A stretch of 64,000 nucleotides of DNA from DASRDS01 sp035570055 (GTDB taxonomy: Bacteria > Gemmatimonadota > Gemmatimonadetes > Gemmatimonadales > Gemmatimonadaceae): contig DATMLM010000058.1 in assembly GCA_035570055.1 (NCBI GenBank), positions 1-64,000 on the forward strand. Reading direction: 5' to 3'. Below the pieces are notes generated by a model. The model had not been told where the DNA came from. It did not search any database and worked only from the letters and a program-made list of their open reading frames with translations. Positions 34,041-42,405 of this stretch are shown piece after piece. The first letter of the stretch is position 1. Each line of letters opens with the position of its first letter. The position numbers were made by a program, and so were the translations under genes.

Positions 34041-35713
34041 TCCGCGGGCTCCGACTGGGCGTCGTCGTCGCCCTCATGCTCGTCGGCGCGAGCGTCGACG
34101 CCATCGACCTCTGGCGGCCGATCGATGGGACGTCGCGCGAGCTGTATCGCGAGTGCGACGAGGGCGGCATCGCGCGGAATTTTGCGCGCGATGGGATGCA
34201 CTTCCTGTATCCGCAGATCGACTGGCGAGGCGATGGGCCCGGGTACGTCGAGATGGAGTTCCCGTTGTACCCGTACCTGATCGCCGCCGGGTATCGCGTG
34301 TTCGGGATCCACGAGCAGATCGGGCGGGTGATCAGCTATGGGCTCGCCCTGGCAACGCTGCTGGTTTTCATCGGCTTGGCGTCCTATCTCCTGCCGCCGC
34401 CCGGGGCGATTGCGGCGTCGCTGTTCTTCGCGCTGAATCCGCTCACGGTGCGCATCGCGAACGGCATCCAGGCCGAACCGCTCATGATGTTGGCGTACGT
34501 CGCGGCGGTGTATGCCTACATCCGGTGGCTGGACGACGACCGCTGGCTGTCCTATGGCCTCGCGCTCGCCTGTACCTCGCTGGCGGTCCTCGCCAAAGCT
34601 CCGGCGGCGCACGTCGGTCTCGTCTTCGTCTTCTTCACGCTCTGGCGTCAGGGCATACGCGCATTCCGGCGACGCCGTCTGTGGATACTCGCCCTCGCCG
34701 CGCTGATCCCGCCCGACGTGTGGTACCTTCGCGCCCGGGGGTTCTGGCTGACCTATCACAACTCCCTCGGCGCCTCGAATCACCACCACATCGTTGGCTT
34801 GGCGACATTCACGCACGTGCACTACATCGCTGGCATCGCGGACCTCGAAGTCGCGTTCGCCTGGGTTGGCGCGGGACTCCTGGCGGTCGTGCTGGCGTTG
34901 GCCCTCGGCCCACGGCCGAAATATTTCGGCTACGGCCTCCTCTGGTATGCGGCGGTCTTTCTCTACTATCTGCTGATCGCCGGCACGAGTGCCGACCCTT
35001 GGGGCACGTATTACCACATCGTCTCCGTGCCTCCCGTCGCGCTCCTGATCGGCGGCGCGGCCGCGGTCGCCGCGGCGCGCTTGCGCGAGCCCTCGCCAGT
35101 GGAGCGCCCCGTTGCCATCGTGGCGCTCATGCTCATCGCCGTCGCGGTCGTCCAGCTGGCGCATCCAGGTGCGGCTGTGCTGGCGATCGCCTGCGCCGCG
35201 ATAGCGGCGGTCGCCGTGCTGGTCTGGCGACGCTCGGCAGCCGCGGCCTCCACCGCGGCCCTCGTGGTCTTGACGGCGTCCGCGCCCATCTTGGCCGCCC
35301 GGCAGGATATTCGCGACGTGCACCCGCACCGGTATGCGGCCTGGTATGCGACCGCGCGCCAGTTTGCGCCGCTCATCCCACCCGGTGTGCCCATCGCCGT
35401 CAGCGGCAATTACTGCGTGAGTGCGAGCGAGTCGGCGTACAACAGTCCGTGGTACCTGTATTGGACGGACCACAAGGGATGGACGCCCTGCATTCAGGAT
35501 CACACCATGCCGGTCATGCGGTCGTTGATGGCGCGCGGCGCGCGGTATTTTATCGCCGAGCGGACGGCGCTCAATGTGCAGCGCGGGTTCGAGGACGAGA
35601 TGCGGCGGACTTTTCCGGTCGTGTCCGAGACTCCGGTCGCGATCTTGTTTCAGTTGCGCACACCGCTCGCACCGGACAGCGCGAGCAGTGGCGGACCCGG
35701 GCAGTACAGATAG
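34037..35713 (+). CDS. GT-C membrane glycosyltransferase (GT39/PMT_2-like), second of a pair
   Basis: About 558 residues, with around ten membrane helices. The catalytic first loop has YRECDEGGIARNFARDG and GPGYVEMEFPLYPYLIA. A C-terminal periplasmic domain ends near LFQLRTP; the last 15 residues run into the 3' part of the opposite mutY gene. GTG 34037 overlaps the previous stop (GTGA). The two transferases are probably one operon working on the same glycan. Confidence 0.82.
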   Translation: MIRGLRLGVVVALMLVGASVDAIDLWRPIDGTSRELYRECDEGGIARNFARDGMHFLYPQIDWRGDGPGYVEMEFPLYPYLIAAGYRVFGIHEQIGRVISYGLALATLLVFIGLASYLLPPPGAIAASLFFALNPLTVRIANGIQAEPLMMLAYVAAVYAYIRWLDDDRWLSYGLALACTSLAVLAKAPAAHVGLVFVFFTLWRQGIRAFRRRRLWILALAALIPPDVWYLRARGFWLTYHNSLGASNHHHIVGLATFTHVHYIAGIADLEVAFAWVGAGLLAVVLALALGPRPKYFGYGLLWYAAVFLYYLLIAGTSADPWGTYYHIVSVPPVALLIGGAAAVAAARLREPSPVERPVAIVALMLIAVAVVQLAHPGAAVLAIACAAIAAVAVLVWRRSAAAASTAALVVLTASAPILAARQDIRDVHPHRYAAWYATARQFAPLIPPGVPIAVSGNYCVSASESAYNSPWYLYWTDHKGWTPCIQDHTMPVMRSLMARGARYFIAERTALNVQRGFEDEMRRTFPVVSETPVAILFQLRTPLAPDSASSGGPGQYR

Positions 35714-36272
35714 TCGCGCCGAGCTCCATCACCGCCTGGTTGTGCGTGTAGGTGGCCCGTCCGGTGCGCGGCAGCGTTGCCTCGGCGATTTTCCACGCCG
35801 CGCGGCGGCCACGCGGGGTGCGCGGGTCGAGCCGCGGGGCGAACACGCGGAGGAGGACGCGGGCGACATTCGTGTCGACGAGCGCGGCCCGGCGCTCATA
35901 GGCGAAGGACGCGATCGCGCCGGCCGTGTAGGCACCGATCCCGGGGAGTCGCGCGAGAAGCGCCGGATCATCCGGCAACGGGGCACGCCCAAGTGTCCGC
36001 GCCAGGCGGTGAAGATTCCGCGCCCTGGCGTAGTAGCCCAGGCCCCGCCAGGCCGCGAGCACCGCGCCGGGTCGCGCTTGGGCCACGGATCGCATCGTCG
36101 GAAAGCGTTTCAAGAACGACGCGTAGTAGTCTAGTACGCGGGACACCTGCGTTTGCTGGAGCATGAGCTCCGACACCAGCACGCGATACGGATCCCGTGT
36201 CCGGCGCCATGGCAGGTCGCGGCCTTCGCGCGCATACCAGGCTCTGACGAGCCTACTGAACGTACGCTGCAG
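35571..36272 (-). CDS. mutY: A/G-specific adenine glycosylase, short form without the NUDIX-like domain
   Basis: Base-excision enzyme removing A opposite 8-oxoG. The helix-hairpin-helix is LARLPGIGAYTAGAI, the catalytic Asp is in ALVDTNVARVL and the glutamate is in LVSELMLQQTQV. The iron-sulfur loop CTARVRHCSRCPVRAVC has the exact C-x6-C-x2-C-x5-C spacing. Only ATG 36182 or a GTG just upstream is canonical, yet the conserved N-terminus (WYAREGRDLPWR) is encoded upstream in frame up to a CTG at 36270-36272, which I take as the likely start (233 aa). The usual C-terminal 8-oxoG-reading domain is missing. The 3' end overlaps the opposite glycosyltransferase by 143 bases. Confidence 0.85.
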   Translation of the reverse strand: MQRTFSRLVRAWYAREGRDLPWRRTRDPYRVLVSELMLQQTQVSRVLDYYASFLKRFPTMRSVAQARPGAVLAAWRGLGYYARARNLHRLARTLGRAPLPDDPALLARLPGIGAYTAGAIASFAYERRAALVDTNVARVLLRVFAPRLDPRTPRGRRAAWKIAEATLPRTGRATYTHNQAVMELGATICTARVRHCSRCPVRAVCATETRSRPESRTRPEKSAASRPRTRAAH

Positions 36273-36319
36273 GGATCACAACTCGTAGCGAGTAGGCCTT
36301 AACTTTGTAGCCCGCGCGC

Positions 36320-37717
36320 ATGCTCTTCAACAGCTTCGTCTTCCTCGTGCTGTTCCTGCCAGTCACCTACACGGTGTTCTGGCTGCTCCGCAACGCCCAG
36401 CAGCGCTACATCTGGCTGGCGATCACGGGGTACGTCTTCTACGGCTACTGGAACCCGAAGTTCTGCTTGCTGATGGCGTTCTCGACGCTGGTCAGCTACA
36501 CGGCGGGCCTGGGATTCCTCAAGTACGCGGACAACGCCCGCGCGCGAAAACTCTGCTTGGTTCTCCCGGTCACCGTCGACCTGTTGCTGCTCGGATTCTT
36601 CAAGTACGCGAATTTCGCTTTGCGCTCGATCGGCGACCTGTCGACGCTCACCGGGCACCCGATCGCGGTCGCGCACTTCGACATCGTGCTGCCGATCGGG
36701 ATCTCGTTCTACACGTTCCACACGATCAGCTATATCGTCGACAGTTATCGGAAGACGATCAAGCCGACGCGCAACTTCTTCGAGTTCGCGGCCTACGTCT
36801 CGCTGTTCTCGCAGCTCATCGCCGGCCCGATCGTCCGGTTCCGCCAGATTGAAAGCGATCTCGATAACCTCGGGACGGCCGACCGCAATCGGTGGCTCGA
36901 GCGCGGTATTCGGTTTTTCATCATCGGCCTGGTGATGAAGGTCCTCATCGCCGATAGCTTGGCGGCGGTCGTTGACCCGGCATTGGCGCATTACGCGACC
37001 CTGAGCACCGCCGACGCCTGGGTCGCCATGCTCGGCTACACGTTTCAGCTGCTGTTCGATTTCGACGGGTACAGTACGATGGCGGTGGGGCTCGGATTCT
37101 TGTTCGGCCTCCGCATCCCGCAGAACTTCAACTCGCCGTACAAGTCGCTCGATCCGTCGGACTTCTGGAAGCGGTGGCACATCTCGCTCTCCAGCTGTCT
37201 CAGGGACTACCTGTACATCTCCCTCGGTGGCAACCGAAACGGTGTTTGGAAAACGTACCGGAACTTGATGCTGACGATGCTCATCGGCGGCCTCTGGCAC
37301 GGCGCGAACTGGACGTTCGTGGTCTGGGGCGGATATCACGGGCTGCTGCTTTGCGTCCACCGGCTGTTCAGCAAGCAATGGGATGCGGCGCCCGCGCTGC
37401 TGCGACGCGCCAGCATGTTTCTGTTTGCGGTGATCGGGTGGGTGTTCTTCCGGTCGACCGATTTTCACATGGCGGCCGTCATGCTCGGTCGCATGTTCAG
37501 CTACTCGTCGGGCTCGAGCGGCGTGGTCACGGTCGGCGCCGTGGCGCTGCTCGGCTTCGCAGCCGTGTGGAGCATGGCGGGGCCGAATGCGTTCGACATG
37601 GACGCCAAGTGGCAGCCAAACCGCCGCCACGCGTTCGCGTTGGCGGCGGCATTCGGGGCGTGCATTGCGATTATGGCTGGATCAGGATCGTCACCGTTCC
37701 TGTACTTCCAGTTCTAG
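36320..37717 (+). CDS. MBOAT family O-acyltransferase (AlgI-like)
   Basis: A 465-residue membrane-bound O-acyltransferase. It starts MLFNSFVFLVLFLPVTY, the usual AlgI/DltB beginning, and has FDFDGYSTMAVGLGFLFGL, FWKRWHISLSSCLRDYLYI and the catalytic His in GGLWHGANWTFVVWG. About ten to twelve helices. Members O-acetylate extracellular polysaccharides such as alginate by passing acyl groups across the membrane, usually with an SGNH partner such as AlgJ/AlgX; no partner is adjacent. The nearby glycosyltransferases suggest a surface glycan target. Confidence 0.92.
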   Translation: MLFNSFVFLVLFLPVTYTVFWLLRNAQQRYIWLAITGYVFYGYWNPKFCLLMAFSTLVSYTAGLGFLKYADNARARKLCLVLPVTVDLLLLGFFKYANFALRSIGDLSTLTGHPIAVAHFDIVLPIGISFYTFHTISYIVDSYRKTIKPTRNFFEFAAYVSLFSQLIAGPIVRFRQIESDLDNLGTADRNRWLERGIRFFIIGLVMKVLIADSLAAVVDPALAHYATLSTADAWVAMLGYTFQLLFDFDGYSTMAVGLGFLFGLRIPQNFNSPYKSLDPSDFWKRWHISLSSCLRDYLYISLGGNRNGVWKTYRNLMLTMLIGGLWHGANWTFVVWGGYHGLLLCVHRLFSKQWDAAPALLRRASMFLFAVIGWVFFRSTDFHMAAVMLGRMFSYSSGSSGVVTVGAVALLGFAAVWSMAGPNAFDMDAKWQPNRRHAFALAAAFGACIAIMAGSGSSPFLYFQF

Positions 37718-37720
37718 CAC

Positions 37721-37770
37721 AGCCCTTGGGGGTGAGGGGGGATTCTTCACCCCAAACCCCTCAAGGGGCT
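37721..37770. terminator. Hairpin cluster between the MBOAT gene and the moeB-type gene
   Basis: GGGGTGA (37729-37735) pairs with TCACCCC (37747-37753). Outside it AGCCCTT (37721-37727) pairs with AAGGGGCT (37763-37770) with one bulge. The structure fills the gap between two converging stops (37717 and 37771) and is a plausible two-way terminator, though without a long T-tract. Confidence 0.5.
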
Positions 37771-38919
37771 CTAGTACTTCGGGATTGTCGGGTCGACGTC
37801 ATCACTCCACCGCGTGATCCCGCCCGCGAGGTTGGTGACATTGCGGAACCCCGCCGCGATGAGAGCGTCTGCCGCGCGAGCACTGCGACCGCCGACCTTG
37901 CATTGCACGACGATCTCGCGCGACGAGTCGAGCTCCTTAATTGCAGCTGGAAAGGTGCTCAGAGGGACGAGACGGGCGCCTTCGATATGCGCGATCTCCC
38001 ACTCGATTGGCTCGCGCACATCGATCAGATCGAAGTCGTCGCCACGCGCGAGCTTTTGGGCTAGCTCGCGCGGCGTGATTTCTTTTACGGTCACCGGTTC
38101 GGCACCCCCGCAAAACGCATCATAGTCGATCAACTCTTGGATCTCGTGTGTGCCGCACGCGGGGCACGTGGGATCACGGCGTATTTTCACCGTGCGGAAC
38201 TGGGCGGTGAGCGCATCAACCAACAGCAGCCGTCCGATCAGCGGCTCGCCGATGCCAAGGATGAGTTTGATCGTCTCGGTCGCCTGAATCGTGCCCACGA
38301 GCCCCGGTAGCACGCCGAGCACACCGCCCTCGGCGCAACTCGGCACCAGGCCCGGTGGTGGCGGCTCACGGAACAAGCAACGGTAGCATGGTCCCTCGGG
38401 CGTTGCGAGGACTGACGCCTGGCCCTCGAAGCGGAAAATGCTGCCGTAGACGTTCGGCTTGCCGAGGATTACGCAGGCGTCGTTGACGAGATAGCGAGTG
38501 GCAAAGTTATCGGTACCGTCGACTACGATATCGAACTCGCGAATGATCTCGAGTGCGTTTTCGCTCGTGAGCCGTGTCTCGAAGCGCTCGACGTTCACAT
38601 ACGGGTTGATGTCATAGATGCGCTCGGCCGCGGAGTCGATCTTCGAGCGGCCGACGTCGGCGGTCCCGTGGACGACTTGGCGCTGCAGGTTGGTGACGTC
38701 GACCTTGTCGAAGTCGACAATGCCGAGGGTGCCTACGCCCGCCGCACTCAGATACAGCGCGAGAGGGGATCCGAGGCCGCCCGCGCCAACGAGCAACACG
38801 CGTGCGGCTTTGAGACGCTTCTGCCCTTCGACACCTACGTCCGGGAGGATGAGGTGTCGGCTGTAGCGGGCCAACTCTTCGCGCGTCAGCTCTGGCAATT
38901 CAGTCAATGTCGCAGTCAT
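37771..38919 (-). CDS. moeB: MoeB/ThiF-type adenylyltransferase with C-terminal rhodanese domain
   Basis: A 382-residue E1-like enzyme that adenylates the C-terminal Gly-Gly of a small sulfur carrier and then transfers sulfur to it. The ATP site is LLVGAGGLGSPLALYL, the catalytic Asp is in VVDGTDNFATRYLVND, and zinc CxxC pairs occur as CYRC and CPAC. The rhodanese part (about 280-382) has its active Cys in VVQCKVGGRSARAAD. This MoeB-rhodanese form is the MoeZ type. ATG 38919 is preceded by GGAGG at six bases; a TTG at 38925 is less likely. The carrier gene lies directly upstream in the same operon. Confidence 0.93.
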   Translation of the reverse strand: MTATLTELPELTREELARYSRHLILPDVGVEGQKRLKAARVLLVGAGGLGSPLALYLSAAGVGTLGIVDFDKVDVTNLQRQVVHGTADVGRSKIDSAAERIYDINPYVNVERFETRLTSENALEIIREFDIVVDGTDNFATRYLVNDACVILGKPNVYGSIFRFEGQASVLATPEGPCYRCLFREPPPPGLVPSCAEGGVLGVLPGLVGTIQATETIKLILGIGEPLIGRLLLVDALTAQFRTVKIRRDPTCPACGTHEIQELIDYDAFCGGAEPVTVKEITPRELAQKLARGDDFDLIDVREPIEWEIAHIEGARLVPLSTFPAAIKELDSSREIVVQCKVGGRSARAADALIAAGFRNVTNLAGGITRWSDDVDPTIPKY

Positions 38920-38921
38920 GA

Positions 38922-39197
38922 TCAACCTCCCGCCACGGCCGGAACGATGGTCACTTCATCTCCATCCCGAATCGCCGCGGCGAAGCCACCGGAGAATCGA
39001 ATATCTTCATCGTTAAGATAATACGTGACAAACGGATACGGATTGCCCGCATCGTCGGTGAGTCTGGGCTTGAGCGCGGGGTATCGCCGCGACGCGTCGG
39101 CGACCGCCCCACCGAGCGTAGTCCCGTAGGCGGTGATGGTGCGCTGGCCGTCCGCGAGCTTGGCGAGGACGTTGGGCAGGGTGATTGTGATAGGCAT
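38922..39197 (-). CDS. MoaD/ThiS-like sulfur carrier protein
   Basis: A 91-residue ubiquitin-fold carrier beginning PITITLPNVLAKLADGQ and ending GDEVTIVPAVAGG. The C-terminal Gly-Gly is the site of adenylation and thiocarboxylation. It is larger than ThiS and resembles CysO-type carriers. ATG 39197 gives the conserved start; an upstream TTG (39224) would overlap thrC. It lies between thrC and the MoeB-rhodanese gene, its expected activating enzyme. Confidence 0.88.
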   Translation of the reverse strand: MPITITLPNVLAKLADGQRTITAYGTTLGGAVADASRRYPALKPRLTDDAGNPYPFVTYYLNDEDIRFSGGFAAAIRDGDEVTIVPAVAGG

Positions 39198-39210
39198 GTG
39201 TCGCTGTCTC

Positions 39211-40476
39211 CTAGTGTTCGACAAGGGCGGTCACCTCGCGCAGCCGCGGCGCGATGACCGGCGCGACGGGTAGAGAGGCATGGATGGCTTCGATGGTTTT
39301 GAGTCCGTTGCCGGTGATGCACAACACGACTTCGTCGTCGGGCTTGAAGTGCCCGGTTTCGGCGAGCTCGAGCGCCGCGGCAACGGTCGCGCCGCCGGCG
39401 GTCTCCGTGAAAATTCCGGTGGTCTCGGCGAGCACCCGAATGCCGCGCACGATCGCATCGTCGCTGACGGCGCGTGCGGAACCCCCCGTCTCGCGAATCG
39501 CGCGAACGGCTGAAGGGCCATCGGCCGGGTTCCCAATGGCAATCGATCGCGCGATCGTGTTCGGTACTTCGGGCACGAGCGTCTCGCCGCCGGATTCCAA
39601 CAGTCGGACGATCGGCGCGCAACCGGACGCTTGAGCGCCGTAGAGTCGCGGAGGGGGCCCAGTCACGAGACCGGCGGCCGCGAACTCGCGAAAGCCTTTG
39701 CGCAGCTTGGTGACGAGCGACCCACCGGCCATCGGCGCAATGACCGCGGTCGGAGACCGCCAACCGAGCTGCTCGACGATCTCGAAGGCCATGGTCTTCG
39801 ACCCTTCGCCGTAGTAGCCGCGCAGGTTCACGTTGACGATGCCCCAGCCGAACTTGTCGGCGACCTGAGCGCAGAGGCGATTCACGTCGTCGTAGGTGCC
39901 CTTCACGCGGACGAGTCGCGGCCCGTAGACGAGCGTGCCGACGATCTTGCCCACCTCGAGGTCTTCGGGCACGAAGATCCAAGCAGTCAGGCCGGCTCGC
40001 GCCGCATGGGCCGCGACGGCGTTCGCGAGGTTGCCCGTCGAGGCACAGCCGATCGTCTCCAAGCCGAACGCGGCAGCGGCGTTGATCGCGCTGGCGACCA
40101 CGCGGTCCTTGAAGGACAGCGTCGGGTGAGAGACGGCGTCGTTCTTGATCCACGCCCGCTCGATGTTGAGTGCCCGGGCGAGCACAGGAGCCTCGACGAG
40201 CGGCGTCCACCCACTGTCGAGCGAGCGTGTGGGTTGGCCCGTGAACGGGAGCCACTCGCGGTATCGCCAGAGCGATGGCTCGCGTGCGCCGATAATCGCA
40301 CGGTCAGGAATGATCCGTGCGTTGTCGTACACCGGTTCGAGTGGCCCCAAGCACTGCTCGCAGATCGCGATCGGTGCCGGGTCGAAGGTCGCGCCGCAGT
40401 GTGCGCACGCCTGTGGAAGTGCGGCCAGCGATGCGGCCGCCGCTTCCGGGAAAGGAAACGTTACTGATGCTGTCAT
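39211..40476 (-). CDS. thrC: Threonine synthase
   Basis: A PLP enzyme of fold type II making threonine from O-phosphohomoserine. An N-terminal zinc-ribbon-like piece (CAHCGATFDP and CEQC) is followed by the PLP lysine in HPTLSFKDRVVASA, the phosphate-binding loop CASTGNLANAVAAHA and the C-terminal VVLCITGNGLKTIEA. Length 421 aa is normal. ATG 40476 is chosen; TTG 40503 is in frame but lies in the leader hairpin zone. Its grouping with a sulfur carrier and MoeB hints at a role beside threonine supply, and O-phospho-substrates are used by carrier-dependent cysteine or homocysteine synthesis. Confidence 0.9.
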   Translation of the reverse strand: MTASVTFPFPEAAAASLAALPQACAHCGATFDPAPIAICEQCLGPLEPVYDNARIIPDRAIIGAREPSLWRYREWLPFTGQPTRSLDSGWTPLVEAPVLARALNIERAWIKNDAVSHPTLSFKDRVVASAINAAAAFGLETIGCASTGNLANAVAAHAARAGLTAWIFVPEDLEVGKIVGTLVYGPRLVRVKGTYDDVNRLCAQVADKFGWGIVNVNLRGYYGEGSKTMAFEIVEQLGWRSPTAVIAPMAGGSLVTKLRKGFREFAAAGLVTGPPPRLYGAQASGCAPIVRLLESGGETLVPEVPNTIARSIAIGNPADGPSAVRAIRETGGSARAVSDDAIVRGIRVLAETTGIFTETAGGATVAAALELAETGHFKPDDEVVLCITGNGLKTIEAIHASLPVAPVIAPRLREVTALVEH

Positions 40477-40498
40477 ACTTCGGTTCTCCCGCCCCGGC

Positions 40499-40547
40499 AA
40501 CAAAAACGTCCCGGAGCCAAAAAGGCCGCGGGACGCGGGGGCTTTTT
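40499..40547 (-). promoter_or_regulatory. Candidate attenuator (alternative hairpins) in the thrC leader
   Basis: On the minus strand an AAAAAG/CTTTTT-based hairpin (40519-40547) comes first. It shares bases with a second hairpin (40508-40534; GTCCCG pairing with CGGGAC plus a GCC/GGC inner stem) that is followed by GTTTTTGTT (40507-40499). The two cannot form together: the second looks like an intrinsic terminator and the first like its antiterminator. It ends 22 bases before the thrC ATG. No Thr-rich leader peptide was seen. Confidence 0.45.
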
Positions 40548-40562
40548 AGCAGGTTGTTTAAC

Positions 40563-41465
40563 GTGGCCGCAATACGCCGCAACTCGCCACGAGCTTCGAT
40601 TGTCATCGCTATCCTAACTACGACACCTTGCGCCGCGCAAGGGCCTCCGCAGCAAACGATCGACATTCGCAACGTCGATCTCCACTTGAGCGACGCGATC
40701 TTGTTTCACGCGCGCTCGCTCCGCGGCGAGATGATTCGAACGAGCCCGTCCGCGCCGGCCACGCTCGATGATCCGCGGTCGTATCGCATTCGCGTCACGT
40801 CGGGTACGGTGGCGATGACCGGCGACGACCTGACCGCATTCCTGAACGGTGTGGTCTTCGCCTATCCCGGGTCTCCGCTCAAGAACCTTCGGGTCGAAAT
40901 CGACAGCGGGAGCCTCCTCCAGACCGGCACGCTTCACAAAATCGTGGATATCAATTTTCGGATGCGCGCCGACGTGAGCGTCACACCTGACGGGCGGATT
41001 CGCGTCCATCCGACCAAAATGACCGATCAGAAGCTGATGCACACGCTGGGGCTGCATATGAACGACATGATTGACGTCAAGCATGCGAAGGGGGTCACGA
41101 TCGACCAAGACGACATCTTGATCGAGGCGACGGCATCGCTCCCGCCACCAGCGATCGACGGGCGACTGGTGGACATCCATATCGAAGGGAACCAGCTCGT
41201 TGAGCGGTTCATTGGGGACTCGTCGACGGCGGCTGACTCGACGCATCCCGGGTCCGTGCACGTTCGCGGTGGGCGTCTCCGATTCGGTCGGCTGACCATG
41301 GACAGCGCCGATGTGCTGATCGTCAGCGCCAATCCACACGGCGCGTTCGACTTGAGTTTGCCCCACTACGAAGAGCAGTTGGTCGCCGGATACTCGCAGA
41401 TCACCCCCACCATGGGGCTCGTCGCGCATCTCGGGCGTTACGTTTCATCGCATGCCACGCATTGA
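40563..41465 (+). CDS. Exported protein of unknown function
   Basis: About 300 residues from GTG 40563. The N-terminus is basic, then hydrophobic (RRNSPRASIVIAILTTTPCAAQ), consistent with a Sec signal. The rest is beta-rich: it contains IDIRNVDLHLSDAILFHARS, FRMRADVSVTPDGRIRVHP and SVHVRGGRLRFGRLTMDSADV. I do not recognise a family. It is divergent from thrC and its stop overlaps the start of cysK by 14 bases, so it shares a transcript with it. The annotated start is uncertain because the frame extends upstream into the leader hairpins. Confidence 0.65.
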   Translation: MAAIRRNSPRASIVIAILTTTPCAAQGPPQQTIDIRNVDLHLSDAILFHARSLRGEMIRTSPSAPATLDDPRSYRIRVTSGTVAMTGDDLTAFLNGVVFAYPGSPLKNLRVEIDSGSLLQTGTLHKIVDINFRMRADVSVTPDGRIRVHPTKMTDQKLMHTLGLHMNDMIDVKHAKGVTIDQDDILIEATASLPPPAIDGRLVDIHIEGNQLVERFIGDSSTAADSTHPGSVHVRGGRLRFGRLTMDSADVLIVSANPHGAFDLSLPHYEEQLVAGYSQITPTMGLVAHLGRYVSSHATH

Positions 41466-42405
41466 TGCGTCGATCGGTCGCACCCCCATGGTTCGCCTCG
41501 AGCGAATCGTCGAACCAGACATGGCGGAGGTGTGGGTCAAGCTCGAGGGGATGAATCCAGGCGGGTCGATCAAGGATCGCACCGCCCTCGGCATGATCCT
41601 CGACGCTGAGGAATGCGGCCAATTGCTCCCTGGCGGTAGCATTGTCGAGCCCACGTCGGGCAACACGGGCATCGGTCTCGCGCAGGTCGCTTCCGCGCGC
41701 GGCTACCACCTCACGTTGACGATTCCGTCGTCCATGAGCGAGGAGCGGCTGCGCACACTCACGGCGTATGGCGCCGAGCTCGTGCTCACGGATCCCGAGC
41801 GGCGGATGCTCGCCGCGATCGAAGAAGCCGAACGCATCCGTGACACCACCGGCGCGTGGATGCCGAATCAGTTCGCGAATCCCGCGAATCCCCGCATCCA
41901 TTACACGACGACGGGTCCCGAGATCTGGCAGCAGATGGACCAGCGCGTGGATGCGTTCGTGTACGGCTCTGGCACCGGTGGCACGATCAGTGGTGTTGGG
42001 CGGTTCCTTAAAGAACGACGCCGCTCGATTCAGGTCATCGCGGTCGAGCCCGCGCGCTCACCCGTGCTGTCCGGCGGCGTGCGCGGACCACACCAGTTTC
42101 AGGGCATGGGCCCCGGGTTCGTGCCGGCGAACTTCGACCGCGCCGTCGTGGATCGTATCATCCAGGCGTGGGAAGAGGACGCGTTCCCGGTCGCTCGCCG
42201 CCTCGCGCGGGACGAGGGCGTCTTTGTGGGGATGTCCTCGGGCGCCATCGTGTGGGCGGCGATGCAAGTGGCCAGAGAGTTGGGCCCACGCGCACGCGTG
42301 GCTTGCATCGCCCCCGACTCGGGTGCGCGATATCTCACCACGGCGTTGTTCGATCAGGAGAACCGGGTCGAGCCCTCGTCGAACGCCTGTATCATCGCCG
42401 GCTGA
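41452..42405 (+). CDS. cysK: Cysteine synthase (CysK/CysM family)
   Basis: A 317-residue PLP enzyme forming cysteine. The N-terminal IGRTPMVRL, the PLP lysine in NPGGSIKDR (K41), the substrate loop PTSGNTGIGLAQ (about 66-77) and the phosphate-binding GSGTGGTISGVG are complete. The segment HQFQGMGPGFVPANFD resembles the CysK form (QGIGAGFVP), pointing to O-acetylserine as substrate, but a CysO-type carrier and MoeB-rhodanese are encoded 3 kb away on the other strand, so a carrier-linked role is possible. The 3' end overlaps the converging receiver gene by 52 bases. Confidence 0.92.
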   Translation: MPRIDASIGRTPMVRLERIVEPDMAEVWVKLEGMNPGGSIKDRTALGMILDAEECGQLLPGGSIVEPTSGNTGIGLAQVASARGYHLTLTIPSSMSEERLRTLTAYGAELVLTDPERRMLAAIEEAERIRDTTGAWMPNQFANPANPRIHYTTTGPEIWQQMDQRVDAFVYGSGTGGTISGVGRFLKERRRSIQVIAVEPARSPVLSGGVRGPHQFQGMGPGFVPANFDRAVVDRIIQAWEEDAFPVARRLARDEGVFVGMSSGAIVWAAMQVARELGPRARVACIAPDSGARYLTTALFDQENRVEPSSNACIIAG

